Below, one piece after another: positions 8,869-17,962 of a stretch of 64,000 bases of DNA; position 1 is the first letter of the stretch; the number at the start of each line of letters is the position of its first letter. Below the pieces are notes generated by a model. That model was not told where the DNA came from. It was given only the letters and a program-made list of their open reading frames with translations, and searched no databases. The position numbers and the translations under genes were made by a program. The stretch is from JAHEJA01 sp965657215 (lineage in GTDB: Bacteria; Pseudomonadota; Alphaproteobacteria; Rhodobacterales; Rhodobacteraceae): NCBI GenBank assembly GCA_965657215.1, contig CBFHNR010000002.1:1-64000 (forward strand), given 5' to 3'.

Positions 8869-9699
8869 TTATAGACCTTTGGCGAGGGCATCAAATTCAC
8901 GAAGTGTTTTGATCAGATCGGCCAATTCATTCACAGGAACCATATTGGGACCATCGCTGGGGGCTGTATCGGGGTCTTGGTGGGTTTCGATGAAGAGACC
9001 CGCAACCCCAACGGCACAGGCTGCGCGCGCAAGAACCGGGACGAATTCACGCTGTCCGCCTGAGCTAGTACCATTCCCGCCTGGTTGTTGAACCGAATGC
9101 GTGGCGTCAAAGATCACCGGATATCCCGTTTCCGCCATTGTCGGCAGACCACGGAAATCAGACACAAGCGTGTTGTAACCAAAGGACGTGCCGCGTTCAC
9201 ACAGCATGATATTGTCATTCCCTGTGCTCGCCACTTTGTTCGCGACATTGCCCATATCCCAAGGGGCCAAGAATTGCCCTTTTTTGATGTTGATGGCTTT
9301 GCCCGTTTTTCCTGCGGCTAGCAAAAGGTCGGTTTGACGGCACAGGAACGCGGGTATTTGGATGACGTCAACAACCTCACCAGCCGCGGCGCATTGGGTT
9401 GTTTCATGCACATCTGTGAGAATAGGACAGCCAAATTCGCGGCGCACATCATCCAATATCCGCAAGCCTTCGTCCATTCCAATGCCGCGCTGGGCACTCA
9501 GGGAGGAGCGGTTTGCCTTGTCGTAGCTTGCCTTAAAGATGAACTGTGTATTGCTTTGAGCACAGGCCTTGGCAATATGTTCAGCCATCATCATCGAGTG
9601 ATCGCGGTTTTCGAGTTGGCAGGGACCAAGGATCAGGGAAATCGGGTTTGCGCCACCAAAGGGGATTGATCCAATTGTGACTGTTTTTGTTGTAATCAT
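8869..9699 (-). CDS. kdsA: 3-deoxy-8-phosphooctulonate synthase (KDO-8-phosphate synthase)
   Basis: Condenses phosphoenolpyruvate with D-arabinose 5-phosphate to KDO-8-phosphate, an early step in making the KDO of lipopolysaccharide or capsule. The 276-residue protein carries family landmarks: GPCQLENRDHSMMMAE at the start, FKASYDKANRSS, PILTDVHET, IPAFLCRQTDLLLAA and FDATHSVQQPGG. Its ATG overlaps kdsB by 4 bases, and it is the last gene of a four-gene minus-strand operon (epimerase, kdsD, kdsB, kdsA). The phosphatase gene kdsC is not in the window. Confidence 0.95.
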   Translation of the reverse strand: MITTKTVTIGSIPFGGANPISLILGPCQLENRDHSMMMAEHIAKACAQSNTQFIFKASYDKANRSSLSAQRGIGMDEGLRILDDVRREFGCPILTDVHETTQCAAAGEVVDVIQIPAFLCRQTDLLLAAGKTGKAINIKKGQFLAPWDMGNVANKVASTGNDNIMLCERGTSFGYNTLVSDFRGLPTMAETGYPVIFDATHSVQQPGGNGTSSGGQREFVPVLARAACAVGVAGLFIETHQDPDTAPSDGPNMVPVNELADLIKTLREFDALAKGL

Positions 9700-10490
9700 A
9701 GGGTGTCCAATACTGATTCAATGCGGGCAACATCTTCTGGGTTGTTGAGCTCCCAAAAGACGCGGCCTTTTCCGTCGACTTCGACGCATCTGATTTTGTG
9801 ACCGTTTTCTAAGAACCTAAGTTGCTCTAATCCCTCAAGGGATTCAAGCGGCCCCTCAGACCAAGTCCCATAGGCGGCAAGCGCTTGGGGCGTATAGGCA
9901 TAGACGCCCACATGGTGGAACACTGGAATAGGGGCGTCCTTGGGCAATTTATTCATGTCCACAAAAGGCACGACCTCTTTAGAAAAATAGAGCGCATGCA
10001 TGTTCTTATCAAATACAGCCGTCGTGCCGCCTACGCGGTCGTTTTTGCGATCCTCAACGAAATGCCCATGTGTGAGGCGATCCAATCGTAAAACTGGCGT
10101 GGCCATTCCAGCCACCTGTTCCGTGCGCATTGCGGTTATGAGGTCTTCGACAAACCAATGCGGAGTCAGGGGGGCGTCCCCTTGAAGGTTCACATAGAGG
10201 TCGGCGTCTAAGTTTGCATTCTTGACCGCCTCAGCGCAGCGCGCTGTTCCATTTTCGCAGGCTTCAGAGGTCATGATCACATCGGCGCCAAAGCCTTCTG
10301 CCGCTTCTTTGATCCGATCATCATCAGTCACAACATAAACATGATCGACTTCTGCTACACGACAGGCGGCCTCATAGCTCATTTGGATGAGGCTTTTGCG
10401 GCTTCCGTCAGGAAGTGTGAGTTCGGCCAAAGGTTTTCCCGGGTAGCGGGTCGAGGCATATCGGGCGGGTATTAGAATGATTGTTTTCAT
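9696..10490 (-). CDS. kdsB: 3-deoxy-manno-octulosonate cytidylyltransferase (CMP-KDO synthetase)
   Basis: Activates KDO with CTP to CMP-KDO in the cytoplasm. The N-terminus shows the nucleotide motif IPARYASTRYPGKPL, followed by VVTDDDRI, the YVNLQGDAPL substrate-binding stretch and HHVGVYAYTPQAL, all normal for KdsB. 264 residues, slightly longer than E. coli KdsB. It overlaps both neighbours by 4 bases, so translation of the three kds genes is probably coupled. Confidence 0.93.
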   Translation of the reverse strand: MKTIILIPARYASTRYPGKPLAELTLPDGSRKSLIQMSYEAACRVAEVDHVYVVTDDDRIKEAAEGFGADVIMTSEACENGTARCAEAVKNANLDADLYVNLQGDAPLTPHWFVEDLITAMRTEQVAGMATPVLRLDRLTHGHFVEDRKNDRVGGTTAVFDKNMHALYFSKEVVPFVDMNKLPKDAPIPVFHHVGVYAYTPQALAAYGTWSEGPLESLEGLEQLRFLENGHKIRCVEVDGKGRVFWELNNPEDVARIESVLDTL

Positions 10491-11449
10491 GCGACACCTG
10501 CACGTAAGAGATCATGGATATGCAAAATACCAATGGGGGAATGGTTGGCATCAACTGCGAGAAGAACGCTAATTTTCTTGTCGTTCATAATGGCCAAGGC
10601 TTCTGCCGCGAATTGATCCGCTTGTACAGTGATAGGGTTTTGGCTGGCAATGCCACCTGCGCTTTGATCCATTAAGTGATGCATATGACGCCTTAAGTCA
10701 CCATCAGATATGACCCCATACAAGGTGTCCTCTTTGACAACGGCCGCCACACCAAATCCTTTGGCCGACATTGTGATCAAAGCCTCTTGCATCGGTGTAC
10801 TTGCCTCAACCAAAGGAAGGTCATCCCCCGAATGCATCAAATCCCCAACGGTCGCCATCTGCGCGCCCAGTTTTCCACCGGGGTGGAAGACCCGAAAGTT
10901 TTCAGGCCGGAAATCACGTCGCTCCATCAAGGCAACCGCCAATGCATCGCCCAAGGCCAAAGCCAGCGTTGTTGATGTTGTCGGGGCCATCCCAATCGAA
11001 CAAGCTTCAGGAGCTTGGGGGAGGATAAGCTGATAATCAGCAGCCTTCATAAGCGTGCTGTCAAGTTTGGAGGATATCGCCATCATCGGAATTGCAAACC
11101 GGCGCGTATGTGCCACGATATCGCGGAGTTCGGAGGTTTCTCCAGAGTTTGATATCAAGAGGCACATATCATCAGACGAGATCATGCCCAAATCTCCATG
11201 ACTGGCTTCTGCGGCATGGACAAAATGCGATGGTGTTCCTGTACTGGCCAAAGTGGCTGAAATCTTGCGGCCGATATGCCCAGATTTTCCGATGCCAGAA
11301 ACGATCACCCGCCCTTTGCAGGTGAGCACGGCTTCTACCGTGGCTTGGAAATCATGCGGGAGCTGATCGGCGAGCGCCATCAAAGCATCGGCTTCGATTT
11401 TCAAAACGCGTTTTGCATTCTCAAGTATGCTGTCTTTGGAGGATGTCAT
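10487..11449 (-). CDS. kdsD: D-arabinose-5-phosphate isomerase
   Basis: Interconverts ribulose 5-phosphate and arabinose 5-phosphate, the aldose used by KdsA. A SIS domain fills residues 30-180 (VSGIGKSGHIGRKISATLASTGTPS, ISNSGETSEL) and two CBS domains fill roughly 205-320 (HSGDDLPLV...YGVISDGDLRRH). 320 residues, as in KdsD and KpsF. It starts immediately after the stop of the epimerase gene and overlaps kdsB by 4 bases. With kdsA and kdsB this supplies all KDO steps except the phosphatase. Confidence 0.93.
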   Translation of the reverse strand: MTSSKDSILENAKRVLKIEADALMALADQLPHDFQATVEAVLTCKGRVIVSGIGKSGHIGRKISATLASTGTPSHFVHAAEASHGDLGMISSDDMCLLISNSGETSELRDIVAHTRRFAIPMMAISSKLDSTLMKAADYQLILPQAPEACSIGMAPTTSTTLALALGDALAVALMERRDFRPENFRVFHPGGKLGAQMATVGDLMHSGDDLPLVEASTPMQEALITMSAKGFGVAAVVKEDTLYGVISDGDLRRHMHHLMDQSAGGIASQNPITVQADQFAAEALAIMNDKKISVLLAVDANHSPIGILHIHDLLRAGVA

Positions 11450-12460
11450 TTAGGTTCCTTTGGTCCCGTAATAGCTTTGGTACCAGTCTACAAAAGCCTG
11501 CACACCTGTTTGGATGTCTGTTTTCGGGACATAGCCCGTTAAGGCCTGCAGCAAGGACGTTTCAGCCCAAGTTGCTGGCACGTCGCCTGGCTGCATGTCC
11601 ATGAAATTCTTACTCGCTTCTTTGCCCAAGGACGTTTCAATCGCTTTGATGAAGTCGCCCAATTCAACTGGATCGCTATTCCCGATGTTGAGCACGCGAA
11701 ACGGAGCAACAGGGGACAGGCTGTCAGCAATATTCGCAACAGGGGTATCCGTCGGTGGCGTATCTATCAACATGATCAAAGCGCGCGCAAGGTCATCAAC
11801 GTAGGTGAAATCACGACGCATGTTGCCGTGATTGAATACTTTTATCGGGCGATCATTGACGATGGCATCGGTGAACAAAAACGGCGCCATATCAGGGCGT
11901 CCCCATGGGCCATAAACGGTAAAGAAACGGAACATTGTGATTGGAAGATCATAGAGATGCGCATAAGAATGCGCCATGCTTTCCGTGGCTTTTTTGGTGG
12001 CCGCATAAAACGACATTTGATGATCGGCTTTTTGCGTTTCTTGATAGGGCATATCGGTGTTCGCCCCATATGCGCTTGATGTTGAGGCCAAGAGCATGTG
12101 TTTCGGAGGCGTGGCGCGGGCGGCTTCTAACAATTCAAAGGTGCCGTTAATGTTGCTTTGCAAATAGGTGCGTGGTGATTCAATGGAATAGCGCACTCCT
12201 GCTTGGGCGGCCAAATGGATGACTGCGTCGAATTTTTGCTCAGAAAAAAGATCAATCAGCAATCCTTCGGTTTCAATCGACCCTTCAATAAAGGAAAACC
12301 CATCCCGCGCAGTTAATCGCGCAAGTCGGGCCTCTTTTAAGGAGACGTCATAGTAGTCGTTCATATTGTCGATGCCAGTGACTTGATGCCCTTGATCCAG
12401 CAATTGTTGGGCGCAGTTTGCACCGATAAACCCGGCGGCACCTGTGATAAATACATGCAT
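11450..12460 (-). CDS. NAD-dependent nucleotide-sugar epimerase, UDP-glucuronate 4-epimerase-like
   Basis: Extended SDR protein of 336 residues. The NAD motif GAAGFIGAN starts at residue 7, IDNMNDYYDVSLKEARL is typical of the UDP-glucuronate 4-epimerase branch (CapI/LspL), catalytic Ser/Thr lies in STSSAYG and the active pair in YAATK. It opens the kds operon, which suggests that galacturonate-containing polysaccharide and KDO are made together. Transcription probably starts within the 254-base gap (12461-12714) shared with the divergent surface-protein gene. UDP-glucose 4-epimerase activity cannot be excluded. Confidence 0.82.
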   Translation of the reverse strand: MHVFITGAAGFIGANCAQQLLDQGHQVTGIDNMNDYYDVSLKEARLARLTARDGFSFIEGSIETEGLLIDLFSEQKFDAVIHLAAQAGVRYSIESPRTYLQSNINGTFELLEAARATPPKHMLLASTSSAYGANTDMPYQETQKADHQMSFYAATKKATESMAHSYAHLYDLPITMFRFFTVYGPWGRPDMAPFLFTDAIVNDRPIKVFNHGNMRRDFTYVDDLARALIMLIDTPPTDTPVANIADSLSPVAPFRVLNIGNSDPVELGDFIKAIETSLGKEASKNFMDMQPGDVPATWAETSLLQALTGYVPKTDIQTGVQAFVDWYQSYYGTKGT

Positions 12461-12714
12461 AATGCTTTGTCCTATATCTCTTGGCGACGTGATAGAGCAG
12501 AACGTTCAAATTGTCAGCCAGTTAATTTAATTGATACGCTTTCCCTAAGGCCGTGTTGTTTTTAAATATTTTGACTTTGAGTTAAGCTGTTGTTAGCCTC
12601 TCCGTATTGGGGAGATGCGGTAAGTTAATCAAATCAGTTTGGTTGCTACGCGTCAGAGTATCTGTCTCTCGGCGGGGTCTTTTAGAGCCTGTCTAGGACA
12701 ATAGGACGTGAAGT

Positions 12715-14508
12715 ATGATGTGTTGCATGGCCTTGCGTTTCGCAAGTCATTCTACCCGTTGTAGTGTTTTTGGTTTCTTAGTTTCGGTAGTGATTGGGGG
12801 GATACCCTCGGTATTGGTAGCTCAAGCTGCTGTGCGCGATAGGCTATTGGTAGAAGAGGGGGTCTTGGAAACAATTACCCTTGGATCAATCTTAAATGAT
12901 TACGTCAACAACCCAACGGTGTCGTTTCAGCAAACCTATGCAACCCCTCCAATTGTCGTCTGCAGCGGTCAAAGCAGTGGTGCTAAGCAAGCACCTATTG
13001 TGCGCGTGAATAACGTTTCGACAACGGGATTTTCCGTTCGCACACAGCGGCTTTTTAAATCAAACAGTTCGGCTGTAAGTGGGATTGCCTATTGCATCGT
13101 TGCCAAAACGGGCGTCAACCAATTGCGAGACGGCACCTATTATCAGGCAGGCTCGGTGAGCACGTCGTCAACAATGTACAGAAATAAATGGGTCGTTAGT
13201 CGGGGGGAAACAGTGACCTTGGACCCAGCTTTACAGGGTGAAGTGGGCGTGCTCGCGCAGATTTTGACGGATGACAGTCGATATTACGAACGGGGTCAGG
13301 CTGAGGTCGTGAGCCGTGACACGGACACGAGGTTTCCCCCATTCGACAATGGTAGCCGAACTTTCCTATTGGGGCGTCATACAGGGAAAGGAACCTATAC
13401 TGTCGGTGCTGAAACCGTCGGCTACATTGCGTTTCAAACAGGTGTATCCACTTTCGTTCGCCCCGCCGATGGTGTCCCAATTTTTAAAGCAGGTGGCATT
13501 TCCAACCGCGTTGTCCAAGGCGTCTATAATTCGCCGCCCTATAGCGACACAATCGATCCATCGGATGCCAATGTCGTCCAAGCCCTACAAGCCGCAGCTG
13601 TCACCCAACAGGGGCAAAGAGGAAACAATGGGGCATTTGGGATTCTTTATGGCGCAGATCCGTTCACAGGAAACGAGATTGACGTTGCCGTGGATGAATA
13701 TGGTCATTCAGGAACGAACCGTGATCACGAGTCACCAGAATACATGGCGTGGTGGGGATTTGGGGAATATCCTGCGAAATTCGTGGTGAACAAATCTGTC
13801 AACATTGATCTTACGTCTGATTTGGACCTCTTAACCTACCAGATCACGGTTGAGAATGTCGGCACGCAAACCGTGATCCCTGATACCCCTGTTGATGTCT
13901 TGTCCCAAAGTGGTGAGGCCTTGGCCTTTACATCAGATGTATCCCTCGTTGACGACACAGATACAGGGAGTAAAGGCGAATTTTCACCAGGGGAAACATG
14001 GACCTATCAGGCAAGTTATCAGCTTAGCCAAGATAATTTTATCGACGGAGGCGACATCGAGAACTCTTTCACCATAACGGGCGTGGTTAAAAATGATTTA
14101 GTAGGGGGACAAGCAATTGCGATTGGATCAAATCTCCCATCTGGTACAGAAACCCGTCCAACTGTTATAACAGAGTTGGACCCTGAAGTGGATGTTTCTG
14201 TCGTCAAAGAGGCCTATTATACGAATGGAACGATTATTCCAGAGGGGGTCGGCGTTTCGGTCGGGGAGGATGTGACCTACGTTTACACAATTACCAACAC
14301 TGGGAGCCTACCGCTTGAAAACATCACAATTAGTGATGACCATCGCGGATCAGGCCCGTTGGTGGTCCAAGGCTGTAACCTCACCAAGAACCAGAGCAAT
14401 AGCCTTTTTCAAACGGGCGCCTCTGTGATCGAACGTCTAGGCGCCGAAGATGTGGCAGAATGTTCAAGCACATATACAGTCACCCAAGTCGACATAGATC
14501 GCCAATGA
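12715..14508 (+). CDS. Secreted surface protein with lectin-like and DUF11-type domains, apparently C-terminally truncated
   Basis: 597 residues, no close match recognised by eye. A long, slightly irregular signal segment (residues 8-38, ending VLVAQAA) is followed by a stretch like the H-type lectin fold (VSFQQTYATPPIVVCSG...VNNVSTTGFSVRTQR) at about 60-110. Two DUF11-like beta domains follow at about 360-480 and 485-597. The last one stops at YTVTQVDIDRQ, exactly where DUF11 domains normally go on with a strand such as xxNTATV. Neither a sorting signal nor a type I secretion end is present. I infer loss of a longer C-terminus. The start is uncertain between 12715, 12718 and 12727. Confidence 0.6.
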   Translation: MMCCMALRFASHSTRCSVFGFLVSVVIGGIPSVLVAQAAVRDRLLVEEGVLETITLGSILNDYVNNPTVSFQQTYATPPIVVCSGQSSGAKQAPIVRVNNVSTTGFSVRTQRLFKSNSSAVSGIAYCIVAKTGVNQLRDGTYYQAGSVSTSSTMYRNKWVVSRGETVTLDPALQGEVGVLAQILTDDSRYYERGQAEVVSRDTDTRFPPFDNGSRTFLLGRHTGKGTYTVGAETVGYIAFQTGVSTFVRPADGVPIFKAGGISNRVVQGVYNSPPYSDTIDPSDANVVQALQAAAVTQQGQRGNNGAFGILYGADPFTGNEIDVAVDEYGHSGTNRDHESPEYMAWWGFGEYPAKFVVNKSVNIDLTSDLDLLTYQITVENVGTQTVIPDTPVDVLSQSGEALAFTSDVSLVDDTDTGSKGEFSPGETWTYQASYQLSQDNFIDGGDIENSFTITGVVKNDLVGGQAIAIGSNLPSGTETRPTVITELDPEVDVSVVKEAYYTNGTIIPEGVGVSVGEDVTYVYTITNTGSLPLENITISDDHRGSGPLVVQGCNLTKNQSNSLFQTGASVIERLGAEDVAECSSTYTVTQVDIDRQ

Positions 14509-14584
14509 TCCAATAGGGGCTCCCCTCTTGGGATTGGCTGTGCTAGAGCAGGGTCCAATCGCACTTTGGCCTTGGATGAATTGG

Positions 14585-15586
14585 ATGACTGATACCCATA
14601 ACTTGGATCGCGCAGCGCGTTTTTCTGTTGCCCCCATGATGGATTGGACGGATCGGCACTGTCGATATTTTCATCGTGTTTTGTCCAAAGAGACGCTTCT
14701 CTACACGGAAATGGTGACATCCCCTGCCTTGGTGCGCGGAGGGGCGTTGCATTTGTTGGATCATTCGCCCGAGGAACATCCTGTAGCGCTTCAGCTTGGG
14801 GGATCGGATCCTGTGGAATTGGCTGAGGCCGCACGGATTGGTGCTCAGGCAGGGTATGATGAGATAAACCTCAATGTTGGCTGTCCCTCTGATCGGGTTC
14901 AATCGGGCACCTTTGGGGCCGTGATGATGCGAGATCCGGAGAATGTCGCCGCCTGTTGCGCTGCGATGCGTGCAGCGGTTGATGTTGATGTGACTGTGAA
15001 GTGTCGCATCGGGGTGGATGATCAAGACCCCGAACTCGTTTTGCCGATGTTTTTGGACAAAGTTGCCTCAGCAGGGGTGAGGCGGTTCACAATTCATGCG
15101 CGCAAAGCCTGGCTGCAAGGGTTAAGCCCAAAGGAAAATCGGGATATTCCGCCGCTGGATTATGACCTCGTTTACAAAATGAAACAGAAATTCCCTGAAT
15201 TGCACCTCTCTGTGAATGGCGGCATCACGGATTTGGCTGCGGCCAAAGAGTTTTTGGACAATGGTTTGGACGGCGTCATGATTGGGCGCGCTGCTTATCA
15301 CACGCCCAATACGATTTTGGCCTCTGCTGATGTCGATATCTTTGGAACAGGGTCACGGCGCGATCCCCTTGATGTGGTCCAAGAGATGATGCCCTACATC
15401 GAAACCCATTATGCAAACGGGGGCAAGCTGAGCCAAGTGACGCGCCACATGCTGGGACTATTCACAGGCCAACCAGGGGCGCGTTTATGGCGGCGCACCT
15501 TGTCCGAAAACGCCCATCGCGCTGGGCCGGACTTGGTACATGAAGCCTTGGGCAAGGTTCAAGAACAACTCGCCCTTGTGGAATAG
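14585..15586 (+). CDS. dusA: tRNA-dihydrouridine(20/20a) synthase
   Basis: FMN enzyme that reduces uridines 20 and 20a in the tRNA D-loop with NADPH. The N-terminus FSVAPMMDWTDRHCRYFHR is diagnostic of DusA rather than DusB or DusC, the catalytic cysteine lies in NLNVGCPSDRVQSG, and HARKAWLQGLSPKENR is also DusA-specific. ATG 14585 gives 333 residues, the usual size; upstream in-frame starts at 14576 and 14528 have no good ribosome binding site. The gene begins 76 bases after the truncated surface-protein gene. Confidence 0.92.
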   Translation: MTDTHNLDRAARFSVAPMMDWTDRHCRYFHRVLSKETLLYTEMVTSPALVRGGALHLLDHSPEEHPVALQLGGSDPVELAEAARIGAQAGYDEINLNVGCPSDRVQSGTFGAVMMRDPENVAACCAAMRAAVDVDVTVKCRIGVDDQDPELVLPMFLDKVASAGVRRFTIHARKAWLQGLSPKENRDIPPLDYDLVYKMKQKFPELHLSVNGGITDLAAAKEFLDNGLDGVMIGRAAYHTPNTILASADVDIFGTGSRRDPLDVVQEMMPYIETHYANGGKLSQVTRHMLGLFTGQPGARLWRRTLSENAHRAGPDLVHEALGKVQEQLALVE

Positions 15587-15647
15587 AGCTTGTCGTCGGC
15601 AGGGGCTGTGATAGCTATGCCTAAGTGATCGAATAAAGGACACGGGA

Positions 15648-16472
15648 ATGCCTGATGTAACACTCTTGCTCATGATGATTGCGATGCTGCTCTGCATTGG
15701 TGCTTTTGCTGGTGTGTTGGCTGGCTTATTGGGCGTTGGAGGGGGCATTGTTTTGGTGCCTGCGTTCTTTTACGCCTTTCAGACGCTTGGCTATGAGGGA
15801 CCGCAGTTGATGCAAATCTGTCTTGCGACGTCTTTGGCGACTATCATCGTGACCTCTGTGCGCTCGGTTATAAGCCATCACAAAAAGGGCGCGGTTGATT
15901 GGACGATCTTGCGCACTTGGGCACCTGGGATTGCCGTTGGTGCATTGATTGGCGTGGTTATCGCGGCGCAACTTCGATCAAGCGCGCTTCAGGCGATTTT
16001 TGGTGTTTTGGCTGTGACGGTCGGGGTCTACATGACCTTTGGCAAATCAACGTGGCGACTGGGGCAAGCAATGCCAACTGGCATCCTGCGCGCACTCATG
16101 TCGCCTGTCTTGGGGTTTATGTCTGTTCTGATGGGGATTGGCGGAGGAAGCTTTGGTGTGCCGATTATGAGCCTCTTTAATGTGCCTATCCATCGAGCTG
16201 TTGCAACGGCTGCGGGGTTTGGGGTGTTGATTGCTGTTCCTTCGGTTGCAGGGTTTCTCTTCGTGACAATCGATCCCGCACATCGCCCCCCTTTGACCAT
16301 CGGGTCGGTGAACCTAGTTGCTTTTGTCGTGATTATTTCTGTGACACTAATCACGGCTCCGATTGGTGCGCGTTTGGCGCATTCAATGGATGCCAAACCC
16401 CTAAAACGGGCCTTTGGCGTGTTTTTGATTTTGGTCGCTCTGAATATGCTGCGCAAGGCGCTTGGGGGCTAA
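15648..16472 (+). CDS. TauE/SafE-family (TSUP) membrane transporter
   Basis: 274-residue inner-membrane protein with about eight membrane segments and the two internal repeats of the TSUP family, each starting with a glycine-rich helix (GVLAGLLGVGGGIVLVPAF and LMGIGGGSFGVPIM). The family exports sulfite, sulfoacetate or related organosulfur anions, or carries other small anions. No substrate is visible here. It is cotranscribed with the downstream dioxygenase-like gene, whose ATG lies 1 base past this stop. Confidence 0.85.
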   Translation: MPDVTLLLMMIAMLLCIGAFAGVLAGLLGVGGGIVLVPAFFYAFQTLGYEGPQLMQICLATSLATIIVTSVRSVISHHKKGAVDWTILRTWAPGIAVGALIGVVIAAQLRSSALQAIFGVLAVTVGVYMTFGKSTWRLGQAMPTGILRALMSPVLGFMSVLMGIGGGSFGVPIMSLFNVPIHRAVATAAGFGVLIAVPSVAGFLFVTIDPAHRPPLTIGSVNLVAFVVIISVTLITAPIGARLAHSMDAKPLKRAFGVFLILVALNMLRKALGG

Positions 16473-16473
16473 G

Positions 16474-17238
16474 ATGCTGTTGGACAGGGGGTGGTACAAG
16501 TTTCCCATGTCTCAGGACCGTCAGCGCTGGGCAGAGGTGGCGCATGAGAAGGCCGTGGCCATTTCTCGTGATCCAGAGCAAATCAAAACATGGCTGCAAT
16601 GTGAGGGCACTTGGTTCGTTGGGGTCGAGGCATTGCCAACCGATGCGATGGGCGCTTTGGGGTCCATGTGCTTGGATCCTGAGCTAACCGAATTCATTGC
16701 CTCCTTTGAAATTGCCCCCATGCCCGCGGCACAGCTGTCCATTATTTATCCAGATTACCCCAAACCACGTGCAGGCGACAGCGACGCAGCCTTTCGATAT
16801 CGGCGTGATCGCGATGCTGCCCATGTGGATGGGTTGCATGCGATTGGCACGCCCAAGCGGCGATTTTTGAAAGAAGCGCATGCTTTTGTCTTGGGTGTTC
16901 CGCTCAACACAGCGGATGAAAAGGCCAGCCCAATGGTGGTTTGGGAGGGCTCGCATATCATTATGCAAAGGGCGTTTCGCACGGCTCTTGCTGGGATACC
17001 CATTGATCAATGGCCTCATATTGACCTCACAGAGGCTTATATCAAAGCGCGCAAAACAGTCTTTGACACCTGTGAACGGGTGATCGTTCATGCGCACGTA
17101 GGCGAGGCCTATGCCATTCACCCCTTGTCCGTGCATGGGGTTGCCCCATGGCAACAAGGCGCCCAAGCACCTCAAGAAGGCCGTATGATCGCCTATTTCC
17201 GTCCAGAATTCAAAGATTGGTCACATTGGTTAAGGTGA
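16474..17238 (+). CDS. Putative Fe(II)/2-oxoglutarate dioxygenase, PhyH-like
   Basis: 254 residues with no confident family name. An HxD motif (AHVDGLHAIG) is followed about 110 residues later by a second histidine in IHPLSVHGVAPW and then an arginine in EGRMIAYFRPEF. This HxD...H...R order is that of iron/2-oxoglutarate oxygenases of the phytanoyl-CoA type. The substrate is unknown. It follows the TSUP gene directly; if the oxygenase acts on an organosulfur compound the exporter could remove sulfite, but that is only a guess. The frame could also begin at 16507 (MSQDRQRW). Confidence 0.6.
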   Translation: MLLDRGWYKFPMSQDRQRWAEVAHEKAVAISRDPEQIKTWLQCEGTWFVGVEALPTDAMGALGSMCLDPELTEFIASFEIAPMPAAQLSIIYPDYPKPRAGDSDAAFRYRRDRDAAHVDGLHAIGTPKRRFLKEAHAFVLGVPLNTADEKASPMVVWEGSHIIMQRAFRTALAGIPIDQWPHIDLTEAYIKARKTVFDTCERVIVHAHVGEAYAIHPLSVHGVAPWQQGAQAPQEGRMIAYFRPEFKDWSHWLR

Positions 17239-17487
17239 TTAACGCTCGACCCGAGCACTGCGCCCCCCGCGACGTTTCTTGAGCAAGCTTGCTCGATTAG
17301 GGAGCTCATCCATGACCTGCGCGCGCGCTTCATTGCTCATTTTGGACCATTGCGTGATTTCGTCAATCGAGCGTAAACACCCTGTGCAAATGCGTTCAGC
17401 AGGATGAACAACACAGATTTTAATGCATGGCGACTGAACTTCGTCGCGGGACCAAATGTCGTCTTTCACTGCAATGTTCCCTGCCAA
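17239..17487 (-). CDS. DUF1289 family protein
   Basis: 82-residue protein with the four-cysteine DUF1289 core (SPCIKICVVHP...ICTGCLRSIDEITQW), likely a small metal-binding fold, and a very basic C-terminus (KKRRGGRSARVER). Function is not established in the family. The stop codon abuts the stop of the convergent dioxygenase gene with no base between them. It is the last gene of a minus-strand group with ccmI and ruvX, 7 bases after ruvX. Confidence 0.85.
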   Translation of the reverse strand: MAGNIAVKDDIWSRDEVQSPCIKICVVHPAERICTGCLRSIDEITQWSKMSNEARAQVMDELPNRASLLKKRRGGRSARVER

Positions 17488-17494
17488 AATCGTT

Positions 17495-17962
17495 TCATGA
17501 GAGATGTGAAAACCTGTCTAACACACCTTGAAGAATATACGACGCTGCAACGTGATCTATTACCTCTGCGCGACGTTTTCGTGTCGTATCCGCCTCTAAG
17601 AGTGCTTTTTCGGCCGCAACTGTGGACAATCTTTCGTCCCAAAATCCGATAGGGCGGTCAATCAATCGGTCCAAATTGCGCGCAAATGCACGGGTAGATT
17701 GGCATCGCGCCCCTTCGCTTCCGTCCATATTGCGCGGCAACCCCAAGACGACACCGCCAATTTCGCGTCCTTCAATCAAGGTAATCAGTTGATTGGCGTC
17801 CGCTGTGAATTTCGTGCGCTTAATCGTTTCAATTGGGGTCGCAGTTGACCAGAGACGATCTGAAATCGCCACGCCAATTGTTTTGGTGCCAAGGTCCAGC
17901 CCCATAACAGCCGTCATTGGGCGCAGAGTGTGATGAAACTCTTCTATGGCCTCATAAATCAT
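17495..17962 (-). CDS. ruvX: Putative pre-16S rRNA nuclease / RuvX (YqgF) family
   Basis: 155-residue RNase-H-fold protein. The first catalytic aspartate sits in MGLDLGTKTIGVAISD, the middle motif in VVLGLPRNMDGSEG, and the late DERLST and DHVAASYIL motifs are as in YqgF. The E. coli protein trims the 16S rRNA 5' end; the name Holliday junction resolvase is historical. Its ATG overlaps the ccmI stop by 4 bases. Confidence 0.9.
   Translation of the reverse strand: MIYEAIEEFHHTLRPMTAVMGLDLGTKTIGVAISDRLWSTATPIETIKRTKFTADANQLITLIEGREIGGVVLGLPRNMDGSEGARCQSTRAFARNLDRLIDRPIGFWDERLSTVAAEKALLEADTTRKRRAEVIDHVAASYILQGVLDRFSHLS

Noticed and set aside
14513..14526. AGGGG-CT-CCCCT hairpin after the truncated surface-protein gene
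   Set aside because: The loop is too short for a stable fold and no T-run follows, so I did not call it a terminator.
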